Positions 27,901 to 38,023 of a DNA stretch of 64,000 nucleotides are shown one piece after another. The position numbers were made by a program, and so were the translations under genes. Source of the stretch: Diphasiastrum complanatum. Lineage: Eukaryota; Streptophyta; Lycopodiopsida; Lycopodiales; Lycopodiaceae. Position 1 is the first letter of the stretch. Each line of letters begins with the position of its first letter. The stretch covers positions 1,877,720-1,941,719 of the forward strand of contig CM055103.1 in NCBI GenBank assembly GCA_029204225.1, written 5' to 3'. Below the pieces are notes generated by a model, which saw only the letters and a list, made by a program, of their open reading frames with translations, ran no database searches and was not told the origin of the DNA.

Positions 27901-29994
27901 TCAAAAGTGCTGACAACGTGAGCTCGGAAGCAATGCAGAATTCTCAGTCTTTAGGAAAGGCATACCACAAATTTTCAGGTAAAAATGTAGTTGGAGATCT
28001 CGAAGAACGCTTTTTACGAGAGACTAATTTGCAGCATGAAGGTGTTACTCCGTGTGATATCAGGTTGCCAATAATCTCTCTTGACGTGAAATCTCCATCT
28101 TTTGAGGAAACGACACTTATTGACCCTAGTGCTCTACTGGGTAAAGGGGATAGGCACCAGGAAACTCTAAGGGAAACACATCCAGAAAGAGAACAAAAGC
28201 ATTCTGGAGATCCCAGGGAACTATCCAACAGCCAAAAGATGGATGTATTAAGGCTTTTTTTGAGTGATTTATCAGAAATTTCAAACAAGCCGGAGGAGTT
28301 TAACGTCGTTAATCAAGGAATAGATGACAATGTCCAAACAAAGTTAATGGAGGCCAAGGTCTGTTATTTGATCTACAGTTTATTCTTGCCCAGCTTATTT
28401 GAGCTCGTCTATATTCTAGTTCGAGATATAACAGAGCTTTTGCCTGTTTAAGGCAAGATCTTTGTCTTACCTGTCAGGACCTTCACAGTTTTGAGATTTT
28501 ATGCAAAATTTAGCAAGGCTTTATTTTATTTTATCCTACTGCCATATAAGTGATCTTGCCAATCTAATATAAGTGATCTTGACGATCTCACATGCAGGTT
28601 ACAACATCTGAGATGCAAAATGAGATAATTAAGAGTTCAAAGGCAATGCAAGATGAGCTTGAATCAGAATCGAATAAAGATAAAGAAAGAACACTTGGAA
28701 GACACATATATGCAACCAATAGCTCAGATAAACGATTAGTAAGACGCGTATCTCAAGTTAGACTCTTGTTAGCAATTTTTCTGCACAATATATGCAAAAT
28801 GGTGATAGCTATTGGTGATCTTTTTCTCTTTTATGGATGTTAAAGCCTTTAGTCTGCTTGGCAAGCTCAAAGTAGTACGAAATTGTAACATGCATGCTAT
28901 TTTTGAGTTGCAGCAGATACTGAACATAGAAGAGGACCCTGCCAAAGATTTGCCAGATGAGCATGCAACCAAATGGCAGCCAGCTGAAGGCTTTCCAACG
29001 GATGCCGGAAGACCTAGTCCTATTTCTGTTCTGGACATTCGTTTTCAGAAAGATGAGCATGTTCATACCAACACGAGCTCATCTACCAGTAAGTCTCGAG
29101 GCACGTAGCTTGGTTACAGATTTTGCTGTCTTGCATGTGTAGAAGTAAAATTATAATCTCTTTGCCAAACATTTTCCTGAATCTTAAACATTTCTTGCAG
29201 AATCTACAAAACAAAGTCCTCTTACCTCTTCAAGCTGTAAGAGATCATTAGACTCCATTGTGGATAAAGTACTACAAGAGGTTGAGCCTTTGCAAGACTT
29301 GACTGGTATAGTGTATGCTACATTCCAGACTGATGTTCCTCATTATCCAAAAGGTGCTGATAAAAAAGATCAATCTCAAGAAAGCCTCAGTGTGACAGAT
29401 TCTGGGAGATTCCAATGGCAAGATGATCGCATTGCATCCATAAAAGATATACTAGAAATTTCAGGGTTTGCAGAAATGAGTCCTCTGCTTACACAATGTC
29501 AACCTTTGAACCCACCCATTGAACACAGACAACAACAGAGCATGAACAAAGTGACGATCCGCAATTATTTGAAGAAAGATGAGGCATCCAAAATAGATGA
29601 AATGGAAAAAAAGGCAACAGAGATAGCTGATCGTCGGCTTCATTTTGAATGTGTTAATGAAATTATAGCAAAAAACCTAATCCCTTTTGTAAACCTTCAT
29701 CCCTGGCTTTCTTTCTCTCAGCCCATTCTTCAGAAAAGGCCACCGGGTGATGAATTAGTTCAGCAAGCATGGAAAGAGCTTAGAGAACTCCCTTGTTTGC
29801 CAATTGAAGATGCATGTGACATGCTTCACATACTCCTAGAGCAGGATCTGACACAGACTCCTCCTCGGTGGTCCGGCTTAAAGGCAGAAATTGTTGAAGT
29901 TGGGCTTCATCTTGCAAATTTGATCTTTGAGGATGCAGTGGTAGACATGATCTATGACTTCGTAGTTCTGGCAACAGCAAGAAAGCTTTCATGA
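24817..29994 (+). CDS. LONGIFOLIA/TRM-like protein (TON1-recruiting-motif family), six exons, 1399 aa
   Basis: Exons are 24817-24961, 25109-25158, 25482-28358, 28598-28756, 28914-29088 and 29201-29994. All junctions are GT-AG and the phases join exactly. Family landmarks in order: N-terminal MERRVGCMRGVGHIFERQ (like the GCM.GIF..FDR start of LONGIFOLIA proteins); APNVIARLMGLDAM near residue 420; TLREILETMQLKGLL near residue 640; AAIVVIKPI near residue 728; RPSPISVLD near residue 1110, the typical TRM 'PSPVSVLD' motif; and a DUF4378 domain at about 1208-1395 (IASIKDILEISGF, HFECVNEIIAKNL, W.ELRELP, LIFEDAVVDMIYDFV). Known relatives recruit the TON1/PP2A complex to cortical microtubules and control cell elongation; that role is inferred here. 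The ATG at 24817 is the first after an in-frame stop at 24796. No exon is interrupted by a transposon. Which TRM subgroup it belongs to is not clear. Confidence 0.9.
25109..25158 (+). CDS. TRM-like gene, exon 2
   Basis: A 50-bp exon between TTTGACAG| and |GTAAGC. It joins in phase to read RRRTNFSNNTNDEYYHV. Confidence 0.82.
25482..28358 (+). CDS. TRM-like gene, exon 3 (large)
   Basis: 959 codons, from TTTCTACAG|TCAAGT to GCCAAG|GTCTGT. The upstream open frame starting at 25431 and the tail after 28358 are intron read-through and are not part of the protein. Confidence 0.9.
28598..28756 (+). CDS. TRM-like gene, exon 4
   Basis: 53 codons, phase 0 on both sides, from CATGCAG|GTTACA to TCTCAA|GTTAGA. 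Highly charged sequence. Confidence 0.85.
28914..29088 (+). CDS. TRM-like gene, exon 5
   Basis: From GAGTTGCAG|CAGATA to TCTACCA|GTAAGT. It carries the RPSPISVLD family motif. The acceptor could also be the next AG, three bases on, which would drop one Gln. Confidence 0.85.
29201..29994 (+). CDS. TRM-like gene, exon 6 (DUF4378)
   Basis: From TTTCTTGCAG| to the TGA at 29992-29994. It encodes the C-terminal DUF4378 domain and ends VLATARKLS. Confidence 0.88.
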
Positions 29995-31129
29995 ACAAGC
30001 TTCTGTGCTATGGGCTTTGACATTACAAAGTAGCTGTATTTATATCTATATTTTACACAACATAGTTCTTTGTCTTCAAAACAAAGAATGTTGAAAACAG
30101 GAGGAAATCAATAGGCAATATAAAGACTGCAAAATAGAGGCAGTTTTGTCATCGTCATAAACATTGTAGATGACTGAAGATATTGTAATATTTCAATCAT
30201 AGTTTGTCATTTTGGATATTGATATTCAACAATCACTGACCAGACTTCTAAAGTGGATGCTTTACATGGGTTTAATTTGCAAGGACACGGTGCCTTGTGT
30301 ACAAGCCCTTGAGCTCAATTGGTGAAGCTCAAAATATTCACAGCCCTTTGTTCTGTGCTCTGTTTCATGCTCAATTTTCAAATAATCTTGCATTGTTGTA
30401 ACTAATTTTTACAATTGGAACCTAGTTTCTGGAGTGAAAAAATCAGCTTTTCTGCTTGTTACTTCTCAGGATAAGATATCTAAAGAACAAAGTGACAGCG
30501 AGGAAATTTTGTAAGGAAAACCAAGAAGAATAAAAAGAACAATGACTAAAAGGAAGATGAGCGAAAAAGAGACAAAAAATGGAAAGTAAAGAGCACGTTG
30601 ATAGGAAGAGAAAAAATGAGACAACAAAAGAATGATCACAAAGAGAAAATGATAGTTATGAGAAGAGATATAAAGGAAGAAAAAGTATCACAAGATTGTG
30701 AATAAAGAAGGAAAATAGAGAAAGGGAAAATGGTGAAAATTATGTTGCTAAGAAATTGCTATAGATGCCATACAAACAACAATGAAGATGATTTTCCAAT
30801 TCATTATAATGTATTCTACTTAATGTTCTGAGTGTGGTGTGCGGTTGGCGAGTAGTTCTGAGATCAAACAAGCGAGAAAGAAACATCTGCAAGTAGAACG
30901 ACAAAGGTATGCAAGAGCAGAAACATGAGTAGAATAGATGGCTTCTGCTAGCCTATATATAGCTCAAGGATTTCTACTCGCCTATTGCTATTTTTGGACA
31001 TCTCCTATAAGTAATCTTTGGCTGTCCATTACTACATGCATTGTCCATTTCTAAATTGGTTGCAAAATTACCTGGATACTTTGATTTTCTTTCAATACTT
31101 GTGCTTGTAACTTGGTATAGAAAGCATTT
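29995..31129. other. 3' UTR of TRM-like gene, then unassigned intergenic DNA
   Basis: The first ~200 bp probably form the 3' UTR; no clear AATAAA was found. About 30480-30730 is unusually purine-rich on the plus strand (GAAAAA/AAGAGA words). No coding or TE signal was seen. Confidence 0.4.
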
Positions 31130-31212
31130 TTCTTGGCTAGGAGATAGTGGGTGTCAAATCTACTTATTCACTATTCTTGGCTAGGAGATAGTGGGTGTCA
31201 AATCTACTTATT
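31130..31212. repeat. Perfect tandem duplication, period 44 bp
   Basis: TTCTTGGCTAGGAGATAGTG plus the next 19 bases occurs at 31130 and again at 31174 without mismatch. This points to a recent local duplication. Confidence 0.9.
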
Positions 31213-32960
31213 ATTTTTTAACTTTTACTGTTTTGCTTTGTGCTCTAATTTTTTCTATAGTACTTGGAGTTTCACGCCGATCAGATATCTTGATGTCTTT
31301 ACTGAGTACATATAACTTTTGGCACTTGGAGCAGCAAAGAGTGTGCCATTTTATTGACCCTTGAGATTATTAGAGTCACCGATCTTCCTCTTGATGCAAT
31401 TTACAAATGTTGATATGATGCAGTTTCCATTTTCTAGTTTTTGGCAGTTCATTTTTCTTGGGTACTTCTCTTTATGCTTTTACGGATCTCTTTGGATTGC
31501 AATGTTTCCTACATTAGGTTATTAATTCAAGCCAACGATGATTTTCTATCTAAATTCTATTCCCAAAAACTAAGAAGGAAAACATAAATTTTCATCTTCT
31601 GAAGCCAATTAATAAACACCAGTAACTCAAGTATTGTACCATCCTGTCAATAATAGATTCAAAAACCAAAGAAAATGAAAAATCTCCAAATGCTGCAAGG
31701 GGGAATGCATTATTTGAAGCTGCTTTTAGAGCCCGATCATGTTTTTTAGAGGTGTATTTGTATTTTAGCACTGCTACGATCAAGATAGATAGATTATCAC
31801 TTGATTGTTGGAGCTTTAGCACTGACTCCTGCATATGCTTCTTTCGCTTTGTTTGTTTTCTTTATATGATGTTGAATTTTGTGAGCAGATCAATGACTTT
31901 GCGATGTGGGTTTGGAGTAATTGTTCCTTTTACGGGCGACTTCTGCTTCAACCTCGATCTCTTTGTTCTTTCTTTTGTTTTTTCCAAAGGAAAGTTACTC
32001 TTCCTTCTTCCACCCACCCCCTTTCAGAGTTGGGTGGACTTTTTGACACACCACCATGCTCGGTTCAAATCTTAGGTCCATTTCACACTACATGCCTGGT
32101 AAGTCCAAATTTTTAAATAGAGCTCTCCTATTGCTCTAGGAAAAAAAATGGGACTCCCACCTTTTCACATTAACATCCACGACAATGAATCTCACCTTTT
32201 CACATTAACATCCACTTGCCACTATGTGGCAGATGACATGGCACGGACCCACTACCACATAGGGGCAAGTCAAATCCCCATTTTTTGGGCCAGCCAATGT
32301 TCCCTGGCATGTTGGCTTGCATTTTCAAGTTTTTTAAACCCTTCACTACCAATATTCCTTTCAATGAACTTCATTTCAATTTTGACCTTTCCAATTGAAA
32401 GGTGATTGTTTGAAAAAAAAACTTAGAGCACCCTTGAACCTTTTAACATGAAAAGTTTTATATTTGCATTTCAACACACCACCTTAACTAAAATGGACCA
32501 GTCATATGTCAAGATTCAAACGGGCCAATCATATTGTAGCCCTTCATTTAACACTTATCAACCAAATGTGAAATCGGGGTGGTTCATTGCCCTGTCAGCT
32601 CACTTGCCAAGATTCAAAAAATAAATTGGGTGGGAAGTGAAAGGGCCATACAAAGGGATTTGTCGGTAGTTTGAAAGCACCCTTAGAAGTTTGTGGCCAT
32701 ACCTTTGTGGTATAACTCTTACATAGTGCATTCTTTTGTATTAAAGAAGGCTACATAACCTTGACCTGTGATCTTGGTGATTGACAACAGATTCTTTGTC
32801 AACCGGGTACGTAGAAAACATCAAGAATGACTCTGAAAAATTGAGTAGAATTGACCCGTTGGCCTTTTACTTTGTGTGAACTTGAGTCTCCAAAAAAATG
32901 TACTTCAAATTTGTAGTGTTGAGGTCCTTACAAGGTGTCATAGGTTGAGAAGCTCCTTAG
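31213..32960. other. Intergenic; short internal repeats only
   Basis: No convincing gene. At 32157-32215 the phrase CACCTTTTCACATTAACATC occurs twice, 36 bp apart. A faint protein-phosphatase-like phrase on the minus strand near 31800 was judged too weak to call. Confidence 0.4.
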
Positions 32961-33161
32961 TCAATATACCATTGTTGGGCATCTCGACTTTGCTGCAACT
33001 TGGGGCTTCAAGGACATCCTTGGATGAATCTGAGGTGTCTTCTTACTATTGATGCATCTTCTTCTTTGCTTCATCATGCTTGAGAACCGACAATCTTTGG
33101 TATCATGATTGATTTTCTTGCAATATTTGCAAAATAACTTTTTAGATTTTTGTTGTTGCAT
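32961..33161 (-). pseudogene. Copia gag zinc-knuckle scrap
   Basis: The minus strand reads KLFCKYCKKINHDTKDCR, a clean CCHC knuckle (C-X2-C-X4-H-X4-C) in the context usual for copia gag, followed by a basic stretch. No other copia domain is joined to it. At 33757-34029 (-) a Ser-rich open stretch is of unknown origin. Confidence 0.6.
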
Positions 33162-34707
33162 ATTCGTGTAGTTTCAATTACAAAACTCCACATGTAGGAG
33201 GAAAATTTATCCAAGCATGTACTGCACTAGTAGACTTCCATCTCAAAGCATTTATATACAAAGATGAAGACTCAATAGCAATTACAACCTAGAAGAAGCC
33301 TACATGGGAAACCTCAGCATGCAAACCATTTTTCCTACCCTTGCTAACTTTCTGATTTTTATTTCCTACTTATTTCAATGAACGACCAACATCAGATTTC
33401 TTAGAATCATTAAGAAAAGAAAGAATTCAGCTTGTGCATGCCATGCATGGATTCAAAACCTCATTTTCATTCCCTACACCATGTACAAGCATTGAATGGG
33501 TTTGTAACAAGCTTCAATCCAACATTCCTTATCAGAAAAAAGATTTTGATGCCGCATACAACCACCAATGAAACCTAAAACCTAAAAACTAGCAACAAAA
33601 TAATCAGAAAAAAATTTGCAGCCATGACAAAACAAAAGTTTTGCTTCAATACTAGGGATTCATTTGAAGTGCAAACGAGATACCAAACATTGTCCCATTG
33701 AGAATACTATTGTTGATTTGACTTTGGCTGTTGTGTTGCAATATTTTGAATTGCCTTCAATTTTTGGTCAAACTGAGCGATGAGCTACCCCATCTACTAC
33801 TCATATGGAATTTTTGGATTTGTTCCATCAGGGACTCATTAGATAAGCTTGTTGATAATGAATTTGATGCAATAGAGGAAGTTGAGGCATGAGTAGACAA
33901 AGATCCGTGTGTAAACTTATCATCAAATCCTTCATCTTCTTCTTGTATGGCATCTTCCATAGCCTCATGCAAAGTGGTGAACTGATCTTGTCTTTTTAGC
34001 ACTCTCGCCTGATGCTTTTGCGGAGTCATGCTAGAAATCCTATGATAATCACACGATCAAGAGTTAGCTCTACATTACCCTCTCAAATTGCAAAGATTTG
34101 ATTCTTTCAATCATATCCTTTCCTTTTTTCCCATCTTGATTTTGTTGAGCAAGAGAAATAAATCTGTTAGGTCATTTGATCATTCAATTGAAAATTATTG
34201 CAAACAAATTATAAAATTGCACTAAGAAAAGACTCAACCAACTTTCAACCCTCATTATCAATCATTTCTATCAAGATATACTTTGAATCATTGTGTCTCT
34301 TAGTCTCTACACATCAATTTATTTGAATAATGAATGAGATTAAGATCTGGTAGAATATTGACAACAGATAATTTTGAGCTATTTTAAGTAGTAGAAGTGT
34401 GATTTGGTTCCGACATTCAATTCTAATAGATCTACAAATTCTAATGCTAGCAGTTTCTGTCTAGGTGGCCAGAAAGACCCCCCCCAAACTTTAAATGCCA
34501 AGATATGATGAATCAACTGATTTAATGAAATTTCTTCAAATCTATGGAGAAACCTATAAAGTCTTTGGCAAAACTGCCCCTGCAAAAAAGTTGAAGCAGT
34601 TTTTCATGTCCATGATATGAGCAACTTTAGATTGGTATTTCAATCAAAATGTGCAAGAACAAAGTTAATGGAAAGAAATGAGAAATGGGCTTTGCACAGA
34701 TGGAAAG
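33162..34707. other. Intergenic, no confident feature
   Basis: AT-rich sequence. The 90-codon minus-strand open stretch at 33757-34029 (ending with a Ser/Thr-rich run) has no recognised relative and may be gag debris. Confidence 0.35.
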
Positions 34708-35004
34708 TTAGAGCGAGAAACAGACGTACGTGTTGAACATCAATGGGAGTGGGCCATGCGAGGATGATTTTAAGCTTACAAGGAGACGAGCCACAAGGAG
34801 GCAAAAAGCAATGGTCAAATGAGAGATATACTCAAATAGAGTAATGTTGTAAATAAGAATGTCATTAAAGTAGACATGGATGTAAAGGCCAAGAAGAGGA
34901 CATATGATATTTGAAGTAAATCCCATAAAAGCAAGGACGTTGGAATATTCTAAGATTAGGTCACTTAAATTTGAGGGCCATAATATCTTTGCTATCACAA
35001 ACAC
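34708..35004 (-). pseudogene. Ty3/gypsy reverse transcriptase scrap
   Basis: The minus strand reads LYIHVYFNDILIYNITLFEY then ISHL, corresponding to the gypsy RT signature 'VYFDDILIYSK..EEH..HL'. The second Asp is kept and the first is replaced by Asn. The flanking residues are only loosely RT-like. Confidence 0.65.
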
Positions 35005-35219
35005 TAATCATATATGGAAACAACCTAGAATAAAATTTCCAAAAGGACAAACTACAAGAGCCAAGTCCATTCTAGAATAAATCCATAGTGATCTATTGGT
35101 CCCATGAGTGCAACCTCCTTAGGATATGTATATTTTATCATTTCATTGACGGTTGTTCTAAATTTATCAAAACCATTATCACTTGATCACTAAAAATCCA
35201 ATTTGTGAGTTTTTTATGG

Positions 35220-35302
35220 ACAGGCTCCACACATGTGTAATCATCCTATATACGTGGATTTGGCCTTGACCAAGCATAATTTTTGCAATTTTCACACTTC
35301 AC
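35220..35302 (-). repeat. LTR-start fragment shared with 2217
   Basis: On the minus strand this reads GTGTGAAAATTGC...TGCTTGGTCAAGGCCAAA...ACACATGTGTGGAGCCTG, closely following the first ~85 bp of the putative LTR at 2217. The similarity stops after that. Confidence 0.5.
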
Positions 35303-35304
35303 AC

Positions 35305-36130
35305 AGATTGTGGGGGGGAATTTATGTCAGATGAAATGTCTAATTATTGTGTTTCTTGTGGCATTAATTAATAGTACACTATTCTACAATAGAATGGGAT
35401 AGCAGAAAGAAAGAATTAAACATTATGAAAGCAACAAGAATAATGTTGTCAAATGCTCAATTGCCCAGTCTCAAGCATCTATGAGTCTTTGTTTGTCTAT
35501 GTTATGTATGAAACCCCCTTTGACTTAAGGATAAAGCTTGATCATGGTAGCTGTAAAAACATTTTCATTGGCTTCTCAACGTGTCATAAAGCCTACATGG
35601 ATTTTGACATAACTTCACAACAAGTTCCTGTCAGTCGAGATGTAGTCTTCTTACAAGACAAATTTTTTGGTTTCAAGTAGAGACAACAAAGAGTTTGTTC
35701 CAACAAATCTAGTGACTTCTGTCACAATCTCTAGATGCTAATCCCATCATCTGATATTCCAGTCATGCAACAGGAGCAACCAACTATAAAATAACAACCA
35801 GAAGATTTGCTCGAATCAGACATGAGCTCAATAGGTCCATTCCTTAGCCTTCATGACTCATGATGTACCTATCATAGTTACAGAAGCCCTATTGAGTTCT
35901 GATGTAGATAATTGGCACAAGGCTATGGAGGTTGAATACAATTCATTACTGAAAAACAAGACATGGACTCTTGTTGTCACTCATGCAAATGCAAAAAAGC
36001 ATTGACACGAAGTGGATATTCAAGCTCAAGCTTAATTTAGATAGATCAATATCCAAATGGAACCTTGACTGGTGGTAAAGAGTTATGAACAGACCCATGG
36101 AATAGATTGCAAGGGTACATCCTAGGAGGG
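35305..36130 (+). pseudogene. Copia integrase-end to RT-start relic
   Basis: Successive frames read GGEFMSDEMSNYCVSCGI, then PQQNGIAERKN with the third catalytic Glu of integrase. Next at 35453-35680 come 'FDLRIKLDHGSCKNIFIGFS' and 'VPVSRDVVFLQDKFFGFK'. Then near 35870-35990 'NWHKAMEVEYNSLLKNKTWT' marks the RT start. A purine tract CTAGGAGGG followed by TGTTGGATTTTACAC at 36137 may be the 3' LTR start of this element after a large deletion. Confidence 0.75.
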
Positions 36131-36479
36131 TAAAAGTGTTGGATTTTACACTTTTTAGTCCGACAATCAAGAATTAGCCCGTTGTAAAAATTGAGGAATT
36201 TTCTTTTGTTGATGCAAGGGTGCTCTTAAAAGTGTAAAGCCTCACTTAGTTCTAAAATTCTCATTGCATCTCCTTACCATCAAGTTGGAGGTTCTCATCG
36301 CTTTTTGAATGTAAAGTCTTGTTAGGGATTTTTACATTCATTGTTCTAGGGCATTATTTACTAGAATTTCCCTCGGACATTATGGCCATAAATGAAAAAT
36401 CACCCATAAGAAAACTTCTCACAAAGCCTAGGATATTTGATTGTTATGTTTCTACACTATCTTAACATGTCTTTAGTCA
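36131..36479. other. Possible LTR remnant
   Basis: It starts with purine tract plus TGTTGG at 36137, but no second copy or right boundary was found in the window. Confidence 0.3.
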
Positions 36480-36840
36480 TTTTGCCCTTTTCGGGCCCTT
36501 GCCCAAATGGTGAAACCCCATGGGGCAATATTTTATAATGTGCAAATATCTCATGAAGTCCTTGATAGGCTTATACTCCAAGTAAAGCCTCATGATATCA
36601 AGCGTTTCGTCCTTTCGGTCCCAACTCAAGGGCGATATCCCATGGGAAATTTTTCATAAAGTGCAAATATGTCAAAATGCCCTAACTTTTTTTTTTTCTT
36701 CTTGTAGGTTAAACAATACACCAATAGGAGGTCTATACTCCAAGTAGAGGCTCGTGACATCGGGTATTTTGCCTATTTAAGCCTCTACCCAAGGAAGATA
36801 ATCTTGAGCCATAGGCAATTTGTTTAAAGCGCTAAGGGAA
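36480..36840. repeat. Diverged tandem repeat, three ~120-bp units
   Basis: Units starting near 36480, 36605 and 36768 share 'ttttg/cgcc.tt.cgg.cc', 'cccatggg..a', 'ataa.gtgcaaatat.tca', 'tatactccaagta.ag.ctc.tga' and 'atc'. The middle unit has a poly-T insertion. Confidence 0.6.
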
Positions 36841-37583
36841 AGGCCCTATGTCCAAGGGCTTTAGAGCTCGTCAACCCCATGAACACAAGAAAGATACTTT
36901 TCCCCTCCATCTATCTAGGATTTCTATCCCAGTGATACCCTTCAGTAGCTATGTTTGATGAGTACCGGCTTCAAAGGGCCCTTCTACGCACCAACTCAAT
37001 TCACTACTAATCAGAATAGCTAAACCCTCACATCTCTAAGAAGCACGATGCCTCTTGGCCTCAGTGCGCTGACGACCACACATTATTTTTATTTTTTAAA
37101 CTGACCAACCAAAAACGTTATCCCATAAGCAATCCCATGCTCTACCAATAAGTGCAAACTCGATAGTACTCTCACATGCATGTGGGTGCCTAGGAGAGTG
37201 GCGTCGGTGCCAGCAATAAAATGGTGCCGGTGTCGTGATGTGCCCGAGGGAAACTAGCTCCCGATGCCCTCAAAAAGATGGCATGTGCCCGGGAAAGTGA
37301 TTCTGGTGCCTGTAGAAAATTGGTGCCACATCTCACTAGTGCCCGAGAGAAATGGCGTCGGTCTCACGGGACAAATTTTTCTCCGGCACCTTTCACTTCG
37401 GGCAGGGTTCGAGCAGCGATGCTAGATGGCGCATTTCTAATGGACCGGGGCCAAACCCAAAACACGTGCCACTTCGTGCTTATACGTGCCAATGGGTCCC
37501 AACTCGAATCTCCTTTCTATGGGGGATGAGCTCTTATCCAAAGCCCCTTACTTGGGACAGCCCTTAGTTTAAAGTCCACGCAT

Positions 37584-37587
<4 letters not shown>
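36841..37587. other. Upstream region of VTI1-type gene with GTGCC-rich stretch
   Basis: About 37185-37375 contains repeated GTGCC(C/G)(G/A)-type phrases with variants of GAGAAATGGCGTCGGT, a loose minisatellite. It is GC-richer than the rest of the window. The core promoter should lie between here and 37590. Confidence 0.4.
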
Positions 37588-37618
<31 letters not shown>

Positions 37619-37929
37619 CGTCAGTGGAGGATCCCCTTTTCTCTCATTTGTTCCCGTCAAATCCTCACTGCGAGTGCGAGTGCGATCCACCACTAACGCA
37701 ACCATCAGCATCCTACCCAATCCTTCATTTTCTGGTTGGATTATCTTCTGTATCTTAAATTCTGTGTACATTTCACTTTCTTTTTAGCTTGGAATCAACG
37801 TATTCTAAATCTGGTAACAATTGCTTGTTGTATTCTTATCTCTGTTTCGGTCTTTCTTGTGCTGCATAATGGTTTGTGTTTTGTTTGATTACTTTGTGCT
37901 TGTGTGTAGTTGCGGCCCTGAAAGGAGCC
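37588..37929 (+). promoter_or_regulatory. VTI1-type gene 5' UTR with CT tract and UTR intron
   Basis: A 29-bp (CT)n tract at 37588-37616 resembles the pyrimidine patches common near plant transcription starts. A likely 5' UTR intron runs 37814-37909 (AAATCTG|GTAACA ... TGTGTGTAG|TTGCGG), placing the ATG 20 bp into the next exon. The transcription start is not fixed. Confidence 0.6.
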
Positions 37930-38023
37930 ATGAGTGAGATTTTTGAGGGCTATGAGAGGCAGTATTGCGAGCTGTCTGCAAACGTTGCACGGAAATGCTC
38001 CTCTGTGGGTGGTTTAGATGGAG
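37930..38023 (+). CDS. VTI1: VTI1 exon 1 (coding part)
   Basis: 31 codons plus one base, ending [10 protein letters not shown]. The donor is GGAG|GCAAGT, a GC-type splice site. The split codon G|AG restores the conserved DGEQKKQK. Confidence 0.9.

Noticed and set aside
25431-28451. A single-exon gene of 1006 codons starting at 25431
   Set aside because: The first ~17 codons and the tail after 28358 lie in introns. Splice signals and family motifs on both sides show it is one exon of a six-exon gene.
31592-31834. Protein phosphatase 2C C-terminus (phrase SSDNLSILIVAVL on the minus strand)
   Set aside because: Only one short phrase fits and nothing upstream or downstream supports it.
33757-34029. 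Small gene with Ser-rich product on the minus strand
   Set aside because: No recognised family, no splice or start context, and a copia scrap is close by; more likely decayed repeat sequence.
37278-37567. Small open frames upstream of VTI1 as upstream genes
   Set aside because: They lie in the GC-rich minisatellite-like stretch and overlap each other in several frames.
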